Of a stretch of DNA of 64,000 nt, positions 53,833 to 62,395 are shown piece by piece. Each line of letters begins with the position of its first letter. Positions within the stretch are counted from its first letter, which is position 1. The DNA lies in NCBI GenBank assembly GCA_021841005.1, contig JAKBVZ010000023.1, forward strand, positions 1-64,000, read 5' to 3'. The notes beneath the pieces are model-generated. The model made no database searches and was not told the origin of the DNA. It worked only from the letters and a program-made list of their open reading frames with translations. A program made the position numbers and the translations under genes. Source of the stretch: Actinomycetes bacterium (GTDB lineage Bacteria; Actinomycetota; Acidimicrobiia; Acidimicrobiales; JAMCPL01).

Positions 53833-54951
53833 ATGATGCCGGAATTATCATATGGAAGGTACGGACCGGAAGCGGCGAGAGCGGTTGAAGCGGAGAGCCA
53901 TCTTCCTTCCACCCAGTATGAGCTGGAGGTGGCAAGAGGGCTGGAGCTGGGACTTCCAGGTGCAGACAGTATTGTGGACAGGAGGATACCCACCTTTTCC
54001 CGGGGAGAACTCCCTCACTTCGCCGGAATCAACACTTTTTTGAAGGCTCCATACCTGGAAGACGTGCGTTCCTGTGGTGAATATGATGTTGCCATACTGG
54101 GTGTGCCCTTTGATGGTGGCACAACTTACCGGTCGGGGACCCGTTTCGGACCCCAAGGCATACGTAAGATATCTGCATTGTATGGTCCTTACAGCTTCGA
54201 ACTCGGCGTGGATCTGAGAGAGTCGATCACCATGTGTGATCTCGGTGATGTATTCACCATACCGGCAAATATCGAGAAGACCTTCGACCAGATCACCAAG
54301 GCAATATCGCATGTCTATTCTTCGGGAACTTTCCCGGTGGTGCTGGGAGGTGATCATTCCATCGGGTTTCCGACGACCAGAGGGGTCGCCCGCCACCTGG
54401 ACGGAAATCTTGGGATCATCCATTTTGACAGGCATGTGGATACCCAGGACACGGATCTGGACGAGCGCATGCACACCACGCCGTGGTTTCACGCTACGGA
54501 TATTCCGAATGTGCCACCGAAGAACCTGGTCCAGTTGGGGATTGGAGGATGGCAGGCTCCGCGTCCGGGAGTGAAGATCGGTCGGGAACGGGGTACCACG
54601 ATTATGACGGTAAACGATTGCGTGGAGATGGGTATCGAGGCAGCGGCCGAGCGTGCCCTCGAGGTTGCCTGGGAGGGAGCGGAGGCGGTATGGCTGTCCT
54701 TTGACATTGACTGCCTGGATGCAGCTTTCGTGCCGGGGACCGGCTGGCCTGAGCCAGGAGGATTCCTTCCCCGAGAGGTGCTCAGATTGATCCAGCTGAT
54801 TGCCCAAAAGCCGTTGGCGGGGATCGAGATTGTCGAGTGTTCCCCGCCTTACGACAACGCGGAAATCACCTCGCTCATGGCTACAAGAGTCATATGTGAC
54901 ACCCTCGGTTGCTTGGTAAGGGCAGGGCACCTGCCGGGAAGGGGGAACTGA
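53833..54951 (+). CDS. gdmH: Ureohydrolase, probable nickel guanidine hydrolase
   Basis: Predicted to split guanidine into urea and ammonia. 372 residues of the arginase/agmatinase family with the binuclear metal ligands in LGGDHSIGFPT, FDRHVDTQD and SFDIDCLDAAFVPGTG. The Arg in FDRHVDTQ (Ala in agmatinases) and the downstream segments RMHTTPWFHATDIPN, NLVQLGIGGWQ and PGTGWPEPGGFLPRE match, as I recall, the cyanobacterial guanidine hydrolase. The ATG at 53833 has GGAGG five bases upstream; the longer frame to 53722 would run through the riboswitch. The riboswitch before it and the permease plus urease genes after it support guanidine. Agmatinase or another guanidino-acid hydrolase is the alternative. 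Confidence 0.85.
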   Translation: MMPELSYGRYGPEAARAVEAESHLPSTQYELEVARGLELGLPGADSIVDRRIPTFSRGELPHFAGINTFLKAPYLEDVRSCGEYDVAILGVPFDGGTTYRSGTRFGPQGIRKISALYGPYSFELGVDLRESITMCDLGDVFTIPANIEKTFDQITKAISHVYSSGTFPVVLGGDHSIGFPTTRGVARHLDGNLGIIHFDRHVDTQDTDLDERMHTTPWFHATDIPNVPPKNLVQLGIGGWQAPRPGVKIGRERGTTIMTVNDCVEMGIEAAAERALEVAWEGAEAVWLSFDIDCLDAAFVPGTGWPEPGGFLPREVLRLIQLIAQKPLAGIEIVECSPPYDNAEITSLMATRVICDTLGCLVRAGHLPGRGN

Positions 54952-54954
54952 GCA

Positions 54955-56499
54955 ATGACAATGATCAGCGACAAGTTTCCTTCCCAAGTCGATGGAGCCA
55001 GTGTAGCGGTAGGAGAACAGCCCGACGATGCGCATGTGAGGTTGCATCGCAATAGGGCAGGACATGGACATGTGGTGGCACAAGGCATAATAGCCAATGG
55101 TCCCTTGCTCTGCATGGGGGCGGTACTGACATCTGCCGCCATCTATGCGCAGGGTGCGCTTCCTCTTGCTTACCTGCTCGGTGCAGGGCTGGTATGGTTG
55201 TGGGTCAATACTCCGATGCAGTACTCGAAGAAGCTGGCCAGCTCGGGAGGAATGTTCTATTTTGTCAGCAAGGGAGCCGGTACTTACCTGGGGTACCTCG
55301 CAGGATTGTGCTATGCGCTCTACTATACAGCGTTTCTGGCTGGTGGAGCAGTCTACTTTGCGGTGATGGTGCAGTCAATGCTGGCGCAGTTTGGGGTACA
55401 TTCCGTACCAGGATGGCTCTGGGTGCCTTTGACGCTGGCTATAATTGTACCTCCCGGGATACTCGTATACAGAGGAGTGCTGCCCTCATTGCGGTATGGG
55501 ATAATTGCCGGCCTAGTGGAGATCCTGCTGATGCTGATTACCAGTATTGTCATCGTGGCATTGGCAGGGCATAACAACACGGCGAGCGTGTTTACGCCGG
55601 CCTTCGCAAAGACTGGCATGTCAGGGATAGGAGTGGGCTTGCTACTTGCAGCTTTCGGGATGTCCGGATCGACGGCGACCATCTTCCTGGGCCATGAGGC
55701 CAAGCTCCCTCATCATGCTGTACGCAGAGGGCTGGTGCTTTCCACCGCAGCGGTGGCGGTCATCATGGTCTTTGTTGCTTACGCTCTTACCATCGGATGG
55801 GGTCCCACTCATATGGCGACGTTTGCAAACTCCAGCATTCCTGGATTGCTCGTGATTCACAAGTATATGGGCAGCGGCGTGGAACTGGTGATCGCAGTGT
55901 TCATGGCAAACAGTATCGCCAGCGCCATTATCGCATCTACGCTGGTGGTGAGCCGGGTAACGCATGTGATGTCCATGGCGGGCCTGTTCCCGAAACGCTT
56001 CAAGGAAGTGGACCAAAAGAGCGGCACGCCGAGGGCGGCCGTACTTGCCTGCCTGGGAACCGCTGCAGCTGGTGCAATTGTCGCAGGGATGATCTGGGGA
56101 CCGGTGACGGCTTTTACCGTGCTGATACTTGTAGCTACAATGGGAGAATTTGTAGGGCATATCCTTGGCAATCTCGCACTGCCATTTTTTGCTCATAGCC
56201 GGCACATGGTACGTGTTGTGGTACATGTTGTATTGCCCATGTTTTCTCTCGTCACAATCGGAATCGGGATCTTTTATACCTTTTTCCCGGTGGTGGTACC
56301 GCTCATCTGGGGACCGGTCATATTTCTGATAGGACTTGGCCTGGGAACGGTATTTTACCTCTTCAAGCATATGTCTACGGATGCCGAAGGTCGTGCAGCG
56401 TTGAAGGCGCTCGTATCCAGGTTGGGCCTGGATACGGGGGACGGGATGGGTTCACCTGTTGTGCCGTCCTTACCGCACTGTGCCAGCGTACAGGAGTAG
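54955..56499 (+). CDS. APC-superfamily permease, probable guanidine (or urea) transporter
   Basis: A 514-residue transporter with about twelve helices. After a hydrophilic N-terminus of 35 residues, the first helices read ANGPLLCMGAVLTSAA and PMQYSKKLASSGGMFYFVSKG, typical of APC permeases; GFGMSGSTATIFLGHEAKLPHHAV corresponds to the conserved core helix. Starts three bases after the guanidine hydrolase stop, so the two are translated from one message under the riboswitch. Guanidine is the natural candidate substrate from context only; ammonium, urea or an amine cannot be ruled out. Confidence 0.85.
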   Translation: MTMISDKFPSQVDGASVAVGEQPDDAHVRLHRNRAGHGHVVAQGIIANGPLLCMGAVLTSAAIYAQGALPLAYLLGAGLVWLWVNTPMQYSKKLASSGGMFYFVSKGAGTYLGYLAGLCYALYYTAFLAGGAVYFAVMVQSMLAQFGVHSVPGWLWVPLTLAIIVPPGILVYRGVLPSLRYGIIAGLVEILLMLITSIVIVALAGHNNTASVFTPAFAKTGMSGIGVGLLLAAFGMSGSTATIFLGHEAKLPHHAVRRGLVLSTAAVAVIMVFVAYALTIGWGPTHMATFANSSIPGLLVIHKYMGSGVELVIAVFMANSIASAIIASTLVVSRVTHVMSMAGLFPKRFKEVDQKSGTPRAAVLACLGTAAAGAIVAGMIWGPVTAFTVLILVATMGEFVGHILGNLALPFFAHSRHMVRVVVHVVLPMFSLVTIGIGIFYTFFPVVVPLIWGPVIFLIGLGLGTVFYLFKHMSTDAEGRAALKALVSRLGLDTGDGMGSPVVPSLPHCASVQE

Positions 56500-56523
56500 A
56501 ACCTCGATTGATGGATGTAAACT

Positions 56524-56826
56524 ATGAGGCTTAGCCCGCACGAACAAGAGCGGCTCATGATATACCTGGCTGCGATAGTTGCTCGTGATCGCCGCGAACG
56601 CGGCCTCGAGCTCAATTACCCTGAAGCAGTCGCCTTGCTCTCCTCTTTTGTACTCGAAGCGGCTCGTGACGGGCAGTCGGTGGCTGACTTGATGGAGCGA
56701 GGTAGGCATGTGCTGGGCCGCGAGGACGTAATGGAAGGTGTACCCGAGATGATACCCGAGATGCAGATCGAGGCAACTTTTCCAGATGGGACAAAGCTTG
56801 TGACCCTGCACTGGCCGATACAATAG
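56524..56826 (+). CDS. ureA: Urease gamma subunit
   Basis: A 100-residue UreA with the family start [36 protein letters not shown], and the C-terminal [17 protein letters not shown]. Part of the urease core together with UreB and UreC. 24 bases after the permease. Confidence 0.97.
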   Translation: MRLSPHEQERLMIYLAAIVARDRRERGLELNYPEAVALLSSFVLEAARDGQSVADLMERGRHVLGREDVMEGVPEMIPEMQIEATFPDGTKLVTLHWPIQ

Positions 56827-56870
56827 ATGTGCGGCGTAGAGCGTGCATGCCGGATGGAAGGTGGTGGAAT

Positions 56871-57221
56871 GTGATACCTGGTGAGGTGCTGGTGGGCGAT
56901 ACTCCCGTTACGATTAATTGTGGCTGTCCGAGCATCCGATTGACGGTGCGCAATAATGGTGACCGTCCTGTGCAGGTTGGTTCACACTACCATTTCAGCG
57001 AGGCAAATCCGGCCCTGGATTTTGATCGGGATGCTTCCTGGGGAAAGCGGCTCAATATACCTGCCGGCACTTCGGTCCGTTTCGAACCGGGGATATCCAG
57101 GGAGGTGGAACTCATTCCGCTGTCGGGTGGAAGGGTGGTTCCAGGACTCCGGGGGATGTGCGGCGGGCCTTTGGACGATCGAGTGGATACTCATACGAGC
57201 AACCGAGGGTGGTCTGAGTGA
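56871..57221 (+). CDS. ureB: Urease beta subunit
   Basis: UreB beginning [17 protein letters not shown] and continuing with [20 protein letters not shown] and the [14 protein letters not shown] segment. The GTG at 56871 has AAGGTGGTGG just upstream and gives the usual MIPGE start; the open frame runs from GTG 56829. The C-terminal 20 residues after the core are a little longer than usual. Confidence 0.95.
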   Translation: MIPGEVLVGDTPVTINCGCPSIRLTVRNNGDRPVQVGSHYHFSEANPALDFDRDASWGKRLNIPAGTSVRFEPGISREVELIPLSGGRVVPGLRGMCGGPLDDRVDTHTSNRGWSE

Positions 57222-57288
57222 TGCTCGAGAGACGGTACCGGCGTGGTGGCCATGCTGGCCACACGGTGCTGAAGGATGCCGGTGACCC

Positions 57289-58998
57289 ATGATCGAGATT
57301 GGCAGGGAGCGGTATCGAGCGCTTTACGGGCCTACGACTTGTGACAGGATCCGCCTTGCGGATACAGATCTGTTCATCGAGGTCACTGAGGACCTGTGCG
57401 GCAAAGGTGATGAGGCTGTTTTCGGGGGCGGTAAGGTGATCAGGGAATCCATGGGTCAGTCCATGGTAACCAGGGCTCAGGGAGCTCCAGACCTTGTGAT
57501 TACAGGAGCGATCATCCTTGATCACTGGGGTATCGTCAAGGCGGATGTAGGCGTGCGTGATGGTCGGATAAGCGCTATCGGTAAGGCAGGCAATCCTGAC
57601 ATCATGGATGGGGTCGATCCTGCTCTCGCCATCGGGCCGTCCACCGAGATTCTTTCCGGCAATGGCAAGATCCTCACTGCCGGCGGCATCGATTGCCACG
57701 TACACCTTGTCTGCCCTCAGCTGGTCGGAGAGGCGCTCGGAGCGGGGATCACGACCCTTATCGGGGGTGGTACCGGTCCTGCGGAGGGAACCAAAGCGAC
57801 TACCGTCACTCCGGGGGAGTGGAATGTCGCAAGGATGCTGGAAGCCATGGATTCCATGCCCGTAAACGTACTCTTGCTTGGCAAGGGCAATACGGTTTCC
57901 ACCGAAGCCCTGCGGGAACAATTGAGAGCAGGTGTGGGGGGATTCAAGGTCCATGAGGACTGGGGTGCCACTCCTGCAGCGTTGGACGCTTGTCTACAGG
58001 TGGCGGATGAATATGGCGTGCAGGTGGCGCTGCATTCCGATACGTTGAACGAGGCGGGATTTGTGGAAAGTACGATCTCGGCTATAGCGGGTCGGGCCAT
58101 ACATGCATACCATACCGAAGGCGCCGGAGGCGGCCACGCGCCGGATATAATCACTGTTGCCGGCTTACCCAACGTATTGCCATCGTCTACTGATCCTACC
58201 CGTCCCTATACGGTAAACACCATCGATGAACATTTGGACATGTTGATGGTGTGTCATCATTTGAATCCCGCAGTGCCCGAAGATCTGGCTTTTGCAGAGA
58301 GCAGGATAAGGCCATCGACCATCGCTGCTGAAGATGTACTGCATGATTTGGGGGCGATATCAATGATAGGTTCCGACTCGCAGGCCATGGGTCGTATCGG
58401 AGAGGTCCCCCTGAGGACCTGGCAGACCGCACATGCCAACAAGTTGCGCAGGGGATCACTGCCAGGAGATGGACATTCCGACAACAATAGGGCGAAGCGA
58501 TATATTGCGAAGTATACTATATGTCCTGCTATGGCGCATGGGCTGGAAGGCGAAGTCGGGTCAGTCGAGATCGGAAAGCTCGCTGACCTGGTCCTGTGGG
58601 ATCCGGCCTTCTTCGCGGTCAGGCCTCATGTTGTCCTGAAGGGCGGGATGGTTGTTTGGGCCGTCATGGGAGATCCAAACGCGTCGATACCGACGCCCCA
58701 GCCGGAATTGCCCCGCCCTATGTGGGGGGCGGCTCCTGGAGTGGCAGCTCACACCGGTGTGAATTTCGTAGCGCCTGCAGCCTCCGAAGTGGGACTTGGC
58801 GAGAGGCTTGGGCTGAGCAAGCCAGTGGTTGCTGTTGCGGATGTCAGGAAGCGGAGCAAGTCCAGCATGCCCAACAATGACGCATTACCCCGGATAGAGG
58901 TGGATCCGGATAGCTTTGCCGTGAGGATCGATGGGGAGCTTGTCGATGTAATGCCGATGGAGACATTGCCGATGACTCAAAGGTATTTCCTGTTTTGA
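57289..58998 (+). CDS. ureC: Urease alpha (catalytic) subunit
   Basis: 569 residues, normal length. Nickel-site residues by motif: His137 and His139 in GGIDCHVHL, the Lys220 that becomes carbamylated and His222 in [10 protein letters not shown], His249 in ALHSDTLNE, His275 in [13 protein letters not shown], and Asp363 in GSDSQAMGR. The mobile flap MVCHHLNP carries the catalytic His. All essential residues are intact, so an active urease is expected. Its stop overlaps the start of ureF. Confidence 0.98.
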   Translation: MIEIGRERYRALYGPTTCDRIRLADTDLFIEVTEDLCGKGDEAVFGGGKVIRESMGQSMVTRAQGAPDLVITGAIILDHWGIVKADVGVRDGRISAIGKAGNPDIMDGVDPALAIGPSTEILSGNGKILTAGGIDCHVHLVCPQLVGEALGAGITTLIGGGTGPAEGTKATTVTPGEWNVARMLEAMDSMPVNVLLLGKGNTVSTEALREQLRAGVGGFKVHEDWGATPAALDACLQVADEYGVQVALHSDTLNEAGFVESTISAIAGRAIHAYHTEGAGGGHAPDIITVAGLPNVLPSSTDPTRPYTVNTIDEHLDMLMVCHHLNPAVPEDLAFAESRIRPSTIAAEDVLHDLGAISMIGSDSQAMGRIGEVPLRTWQTAHANKLRRGSLPGDGHSDNNRAKRYIAKYTICPAMAHGLEGEVGSVEIGKLADLVLWDPAFFAVRPHVVLKGGMVVWAVMGDPNASIPTPQPELPRPMWGAAPGVAAHTGVNFVAPAASEVGLGERLGLSKPVVAVADVRKRSKSSMPNNDALPRIEVDPDSFAVRIDGELVDVMPMETLPMTQRYFLF

Positions 58999-59993
58999 CT
59001 GATTATCCTTCGCAAGTTGGGATGGAGCGGCTTGAGGATGGTGGCTGGCGTGACGATGGTGATATTTTGGGGTCCCCTACTGGCAGCCGGCATGCGGTAT
59101 GCTCACCCTTGCCTGGCGCGTGCATCGGTCTTACTGGGCGGGATGGGGGTCATTACATCGGTCAGGATGGAGATCGTTACACGAGGAAGGGTATCGAGCT
59201 ATATACCACCCAGGACGGGGACCAGCGCGGCACTGGCCACGTTGCACCTGCAATCCGGGGAACATCTGCAGCATTTCTCCTGGCTGACGGCAGGTTTCCG
59301 GCAGGCGGCCATGCTCACTCAGGGGGCGTGGAGGGGGCTGTAAATGATGGACTGCTGCGAGACCTGGTGTCTCTACGGGATTTCCTCGAGGGTCGGCTGC
59401 GGACCGCAGGGCTGGTCTTTGCCGCCCTTTCTTCAGCATCCTGGATTATGGCCATGAGGTGCAAGCCGCAGAGATCAGCCGGCAGCATATCGTTGAAGCA
59501 TATATCATTCGAGGAATGGTCTTTGCTTGATGCCGAGGCGGATGCACGTCTTGTATCGCCTTCCTTGCGGCGCGTATCGAGAGCGCAAGGACGCCAGCTC
59601 TTGCGCAGTGCCGCCGTTGCATGGCCGTCGCCGTTGCTGGATGGGCTTGCCGGTGAAATTGACGGTGGCCCGCATCACTCGATTGCGATGGGTGCATGTG
59701 CTGCTGTTGCGGGCCTTACCATAGAGGAGTCTGCACTCGTGGCGGCATACGGATCTATTTCCGGCCCTGGGTTTGCGGCGCTCAGACTGCTCGGATTTGA
59801 TCCGGCACAGGTATCCTCGGTAGTCGCGGATCTCACCGGCGCTGCCGATCAGGTGGCGATGTCGGCAATGAACGCCGCCAGAGATGCAGCTACGGTGGGG
59901 CAGTGGATCCGGCTTCCCGCTCCGGCGTCACCGTTGCTGGATTATTATGCTGAAAGCCATGCCGGGGAGGAGGTGCGTCTCTTTGCATCTTGA
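58995..59993 (+). CDS. ureF: Urease accessory protein UreF with long N-terminal extension
   Basis: UreF helps load nickel into apo-urease as part of the UreD-UreF-UreG complex. The UreF domain starts near residue 92 ([19 protein letters not shown]) and continues to [11 protein letters not shown] near the C-terminus. The first 90 residues, Gly/Asp/Arg-rich, have no counterpart in normal UreF. The TTG at 58995 overlaps the ureC stop (TTGA); an ATG at 59022 and a TTG near 59107 are in frame. Between there and the core no start codon was found, so part of the extension is probably translated. Confidence 0.88.
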   Translation: MTDYPSQVGMERLEDGGWRDDGDILGSPTGSRHAVCSPLPGACIGLTGRDGGHYIGQDGDRYTRKGIELYTTQDGDQRGTGHVAPAIRGTSAAFLLADGRFPAGGHAHSGGVEGAVNDGLLRDLVSLRDFLEGRLRTAGLVFAALSSASWIMAMRCKPQRSAGSISLKHISFEEWSLLDAEADARLVSPSLRRVSRAQGRQLLRSAAVAWPSPLLDGLAGEIDGGPHHSIAMGACAAVAGLTIEESALVAAYGSISGPGFAALRLLGFDPAQVSSVVADLTGAADQVAMSAMNAARDAATVGQWIRLPAPASPLLDYYAESHAGEEVRLFAS

Positions 59994-60009
59994 AGGGAGT
60001 CAACCAGCG

Positions 60010-60945
60010 ATGGGAGAGCATGCAGATCATGCCAGCGGCACCGTAGGCGACGCGTACGAAGGTTGCTTTTACCAGACTAGCGATGCAGGCGGTGCGCGTA
60101 GTGCAAGCGATGCAGGCGGTGCGCGTAGTGCAAGCGATGCAGGCGGTGCAAGCAGTGCAGGCGGTGCAGGCGGTGCGCGCAGTGCAAGCGATGCAGGCGG
60201 TGCAAGCAGTGCAGGCGGTGCCTGCGTGGCCGAACCAGTGCTGCTCCACGACCACGACCACGACCATGACCATGACCATGACCACGACACGTACTCCCAG
60301 CGCAAGGGAGATGCGCAGCCCAGCCCAGTACGGGCGGGTAGCCGGCAAGGACCATTCCGTATTGGCATAGGCGGTCCCGTAGGCAGCGGCAAGACCGCAT
60401 TGGTGGCATCCTTATGCCGTCAATTGGCCAGCAACTTGAATCTAGCTGTGGTGACCAACGATATCTACACCACCGAGGATGCGGACTTTCTGAAGCGCGC
60501 CGGCGTGCTTGCCGAAGAAAGGATCGTTGCAGTGGAAACCGGCTGTTGCCCGCATACGGCCATAAGAGATGACATTGCGGCCAACCTCGAGGCCATTGAA
60601 TTCCTGGAGGACCGCTTTCCGGGTCTCGACCTCGTTCTTGTAGAGAGCGGTGGGGACAACCTGACAGCTACTTTCAGCTACGGCCTGATCGATGCCCAGA
60701 TTTTTGTACTGGATGTATCGGGTGGAGATAAAGTGCCGCGTAAAGGAGGACCTGGTGTTACTATGTCCGATCTGCTGGTCATCAATAAGGTTGACTTGGC
60801 GGAGATGGTCGGCGCGGATCTCTCCGTGATGAGATCTGATGCAGTATCCAAGAGGGGAGATCGTCCTGTCATCATGTGCTCGCTGCGCAGTACGGGCGGC
60901 GGCCAGGAAGTGGCTTCCTGGGTGCGCGGGATTCTCCGGACATAA
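60010..60945 (+). CDS. ureG: Urease accessory GTPase UreG with His-Asp-rich N-terminal extension
   Basis: The GTPase that delivers nickel to urease. Core from about residue 115: P-loop [13 protein letters not shown], the CPH metal motif in [28 protein letters not shown], and INKVDLAE for guanine binding. The first 110 residues are unusual: residues about 24-71 are near-repeats of SDAGGARSA type, followed by seven His-Asp pairs at about 80-93, a plausible nickel store. ATG 60010 with GAAGGGAG upstream; the frame continues back to 59884 in ureF. No ureE gene is present, so the His stretch may replace it. Confidence 0.96.
   Translation: MGEHADHASGTVGDAYEGCFYQTSDAGGARSASDAGGARSASDAGGASSAGGAGGARSASDAGGASSAGGACVAEPVLLHDHDHDHDHDHDHDTYSQRKGDAQPSPVRAGSRQGPFRIGIGGPVGSGKTALVASLCRQLASNLNLAVVTNDIYTTEDADFLKRAGVLAEERIVAVETGCCPHTAIRDDIAANLEAIEFLEDRFPGLDLVLVESGGDNLTATFSYGLIDAQIFVLDVSGGDKVPRKGGPGVTMSDLLVINKVDLAEMVGADLSVMRSDAVSKRGDRPVIMCSLRSTGGGQEVASWVRGILRT
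60079..60226 (+). repeat. 27-bp tandem repeats in the ureG extension
   Basis: Two exact 27-base units (60079-60105, 60106-60132) followed by further diverged copies and half-units to about 60226, all in frame and encoding the Ser-Asp-Ala-Gly-Gly repeats of UreG. Directly downstream, alternating CAC/CAT and GAC codons encode the His-Asp run (about 60247-60288). Confidence 0.95.
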
Positions 60946-60984
60946 CGGCAATTTCCTGGCATAGAAGACTGGCATCCTGTAGCC

Positions 60985-61851
60985 ATGCAAGCGCATTCAC
61001 GAGTCTCGGTGAGCATTTCAGCAGATGGAGTCCTTCGTTACGATAGGTTGCGGTCGCAAGTGCCATTGTTGCTGAGGCCCACTCCCTGGGGGCTGTACCT
61101 TGTTGGCGGAGCTGCCGGTCCGCTCGGTGGCGACGATCTTGCATTGGAGATTGAGGTGGGATGCGGTGCTTCACTTGTTGTCCGTTCAGCTGCCGCCAGC
61201 CTGGCGCGGCGAGGAGTCTCGCAAAGGGCTTCTGAATTTTCCGTAAATGTACATCTTGCCCCGGATGCTTCGCTGTACTGGATGCCCGAGCCTGCAGTGG
61301 CGTGTGCAGGTTGTAATCATCATGTAGAGGTGCGGGTAGAGATGGACGCCGGCGCTGGTCTCTACTGGAAAGAAGAACTCGTACTTGGTAGGTACGGCGA
61401 AGGTCCGGGAGTTTGGACTTCAGGGTTATCCGTGGATTATGGCGGCAAGCCTCTGGTTCGCCATATGCTGCCGGTAGGTACACCAGGATGGGATGGGCCC
61501 GCCGTAATCGGAGACGGTGGCTCGGTAGGTTCTCTCCTGGCAGCCGGCTCCATGGCGGTAGACTCCATCCCGGCGGCCGGCTATCCGGCGGCCGGTTACC
61601 CCATTCCTGAGATGCGCTTGTCCGCGCTATCGGTGGAGAGTGGCGGTGATTACGGTAACAGCCCTGCCGGCGGCCCTGCCGACAAAGCCAATTACGTGCG
61701 CCTGGAAGATTCCTGTGGTGTGCTGGCAAGGGGAACGCTCATGCGTCTTGCCAGCCCGGGGACCATGATCAGCGCCATTGGGCGAGACCTGATGGCTGTG
61801 AGGCGTGTGATTGATATCTTGACCGTCATGGCGACCAGATCGTGTTCCTAG
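60985..61851 (+). CDS. ureD: Urease accessory protein UreD
   Basis: About 288 residues of the UreD/UreH family: DRLRSQVPLLLRPTPWGLYL, GGDDLALEIEVGCGASLVVRS and LYWMPEPAVACAGCNHHVEV are recognisable, as is the late Arg-rich end. UreD bridges urease and the UreF-UreG complex. An Ala/Gly/Pro-rich insert with repeated AAGYP (about residues 170-210) is not typical. Last gene of the operon; starts 39 bases after ureG. Confidence 0.88.
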   Translation: MQAHSRVSVSISADGVLRYDRLRSQVPLLLRPTPWGLYLVGGAAGPLGGDDLALEIEVGCGASLVVRSAAASLARRGVSQRASEFSVNVHLAPDASLYWMPEPAVACAGCNHHVEVRVEMDAGAGLYWKEELVLGRYGEGPGVWTSGLSVDYGGKPLVRHMLPVGTPGWDGPAVIGDGGSVGSLLAAGSMAVDSIPAAGYPAAGYPIPEMRLSALSVESGGDYGNSPAGGPADKANYVRLEDSCGVLARGTLMRLASPGTMISAIGRDLMAVRRVIDILTVMATRSCS

Positions 61852-62049
61852 GCTTCGGGTAAAGCTTTGGGAGGGATGTCAGGGCGACAAGTTTCCAGAG
61901 CAATCCAAGAGATGTAGCCCAGTACGATGAGGAGTATACCAGGCGCTCCGCCGGCATGAGGCGAGCCATTCAGCGGCTATGAGCACGCGATGTGTACGTG
62001 ATGAGGCATTTGATGGATGTAGTAGCTGGAGGGTGGACGGCTGAGCCGA
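61852..62049. other. Region after the urease operon, no gene seen
   Basis: Nothing coding recognised between the end of ureD and the small minus-strand membrane gene. It holds the first copy of the 21-bp repeat at 62013. No clear intrinsic terminator for the operon was found. Confidence 0.35.
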
Positions 62050-62098
62050 CTACGACCGGGCGGTGGTTAGGTATCTCATGGATGTAGTAGCTGGAGGG
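62013..62098. repeat. 21-bp direct repeat, two copies
   Basis: The 21 bases at 62013-62033 recur exactly at 62078-62098 (period 65). The second copy overlaps the 3' end of the small minus-strand membrane gene. Confidence 0.85.
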
Positions 62099-62280
62099 CT
62101 CGGTTTAGCTTTGTGCAGGTGCGAGATGAAATGGGAGATCGCCGCTCCATGCGTTACCAGGACCGCTATGGCTATGATGATGATCGCCACCAGGATGATC
62201 AGCACCATGCAGCCGGTGGCTAAAGCCCTACGCTGCTGCACCCGCTCCTCGTGTCTGAAAATTGCACGCATAAGACCCAT
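62050..62280 (-). CDS. Possible small single-helix membrane protein
   Basis: About 76 residues from ATG 62280: a basic N-terminus (MRAIFRHEERVQQRRALATG), one strong hydrophobic helix (CMVLIILVAIIIIAIAVLV) and a Ser/Pro/Thr-rich tail. The arrangement follows the positive-inside rule, which favours a real membrane protein, but no ribosome site is evident and no family is recognised. Divergent from the mannosyltransferase-like gene. Confidence 0.4.
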   Translation of the reverse strand: MGLMRAIFRHEERVQQRRALATGCMVLIILVAIIIIAIAVLVTHGAAISHFISHLHKAKPSPPATTSMRYLTTARS

Positions 62281-62395
62281 GGGTAGATGATAGTGCAAGC
62301 AGGGGCGTGGATGCCGACGTATCGAGCAGGCAAGGCATTGTCGACATGAGTTGAGATCACGTACCTGGCCAGGATAAAGCGGTAGTATTGCTGAG

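Noticed and set aside
53848..55083. Long minus-strand open frame (about 411 codons) opposite the guanidine hydrolase
   Set aside because: It is exactly antisense to a well-supported gene, and its product is Arg/His/Ser-rich with no family pattern.
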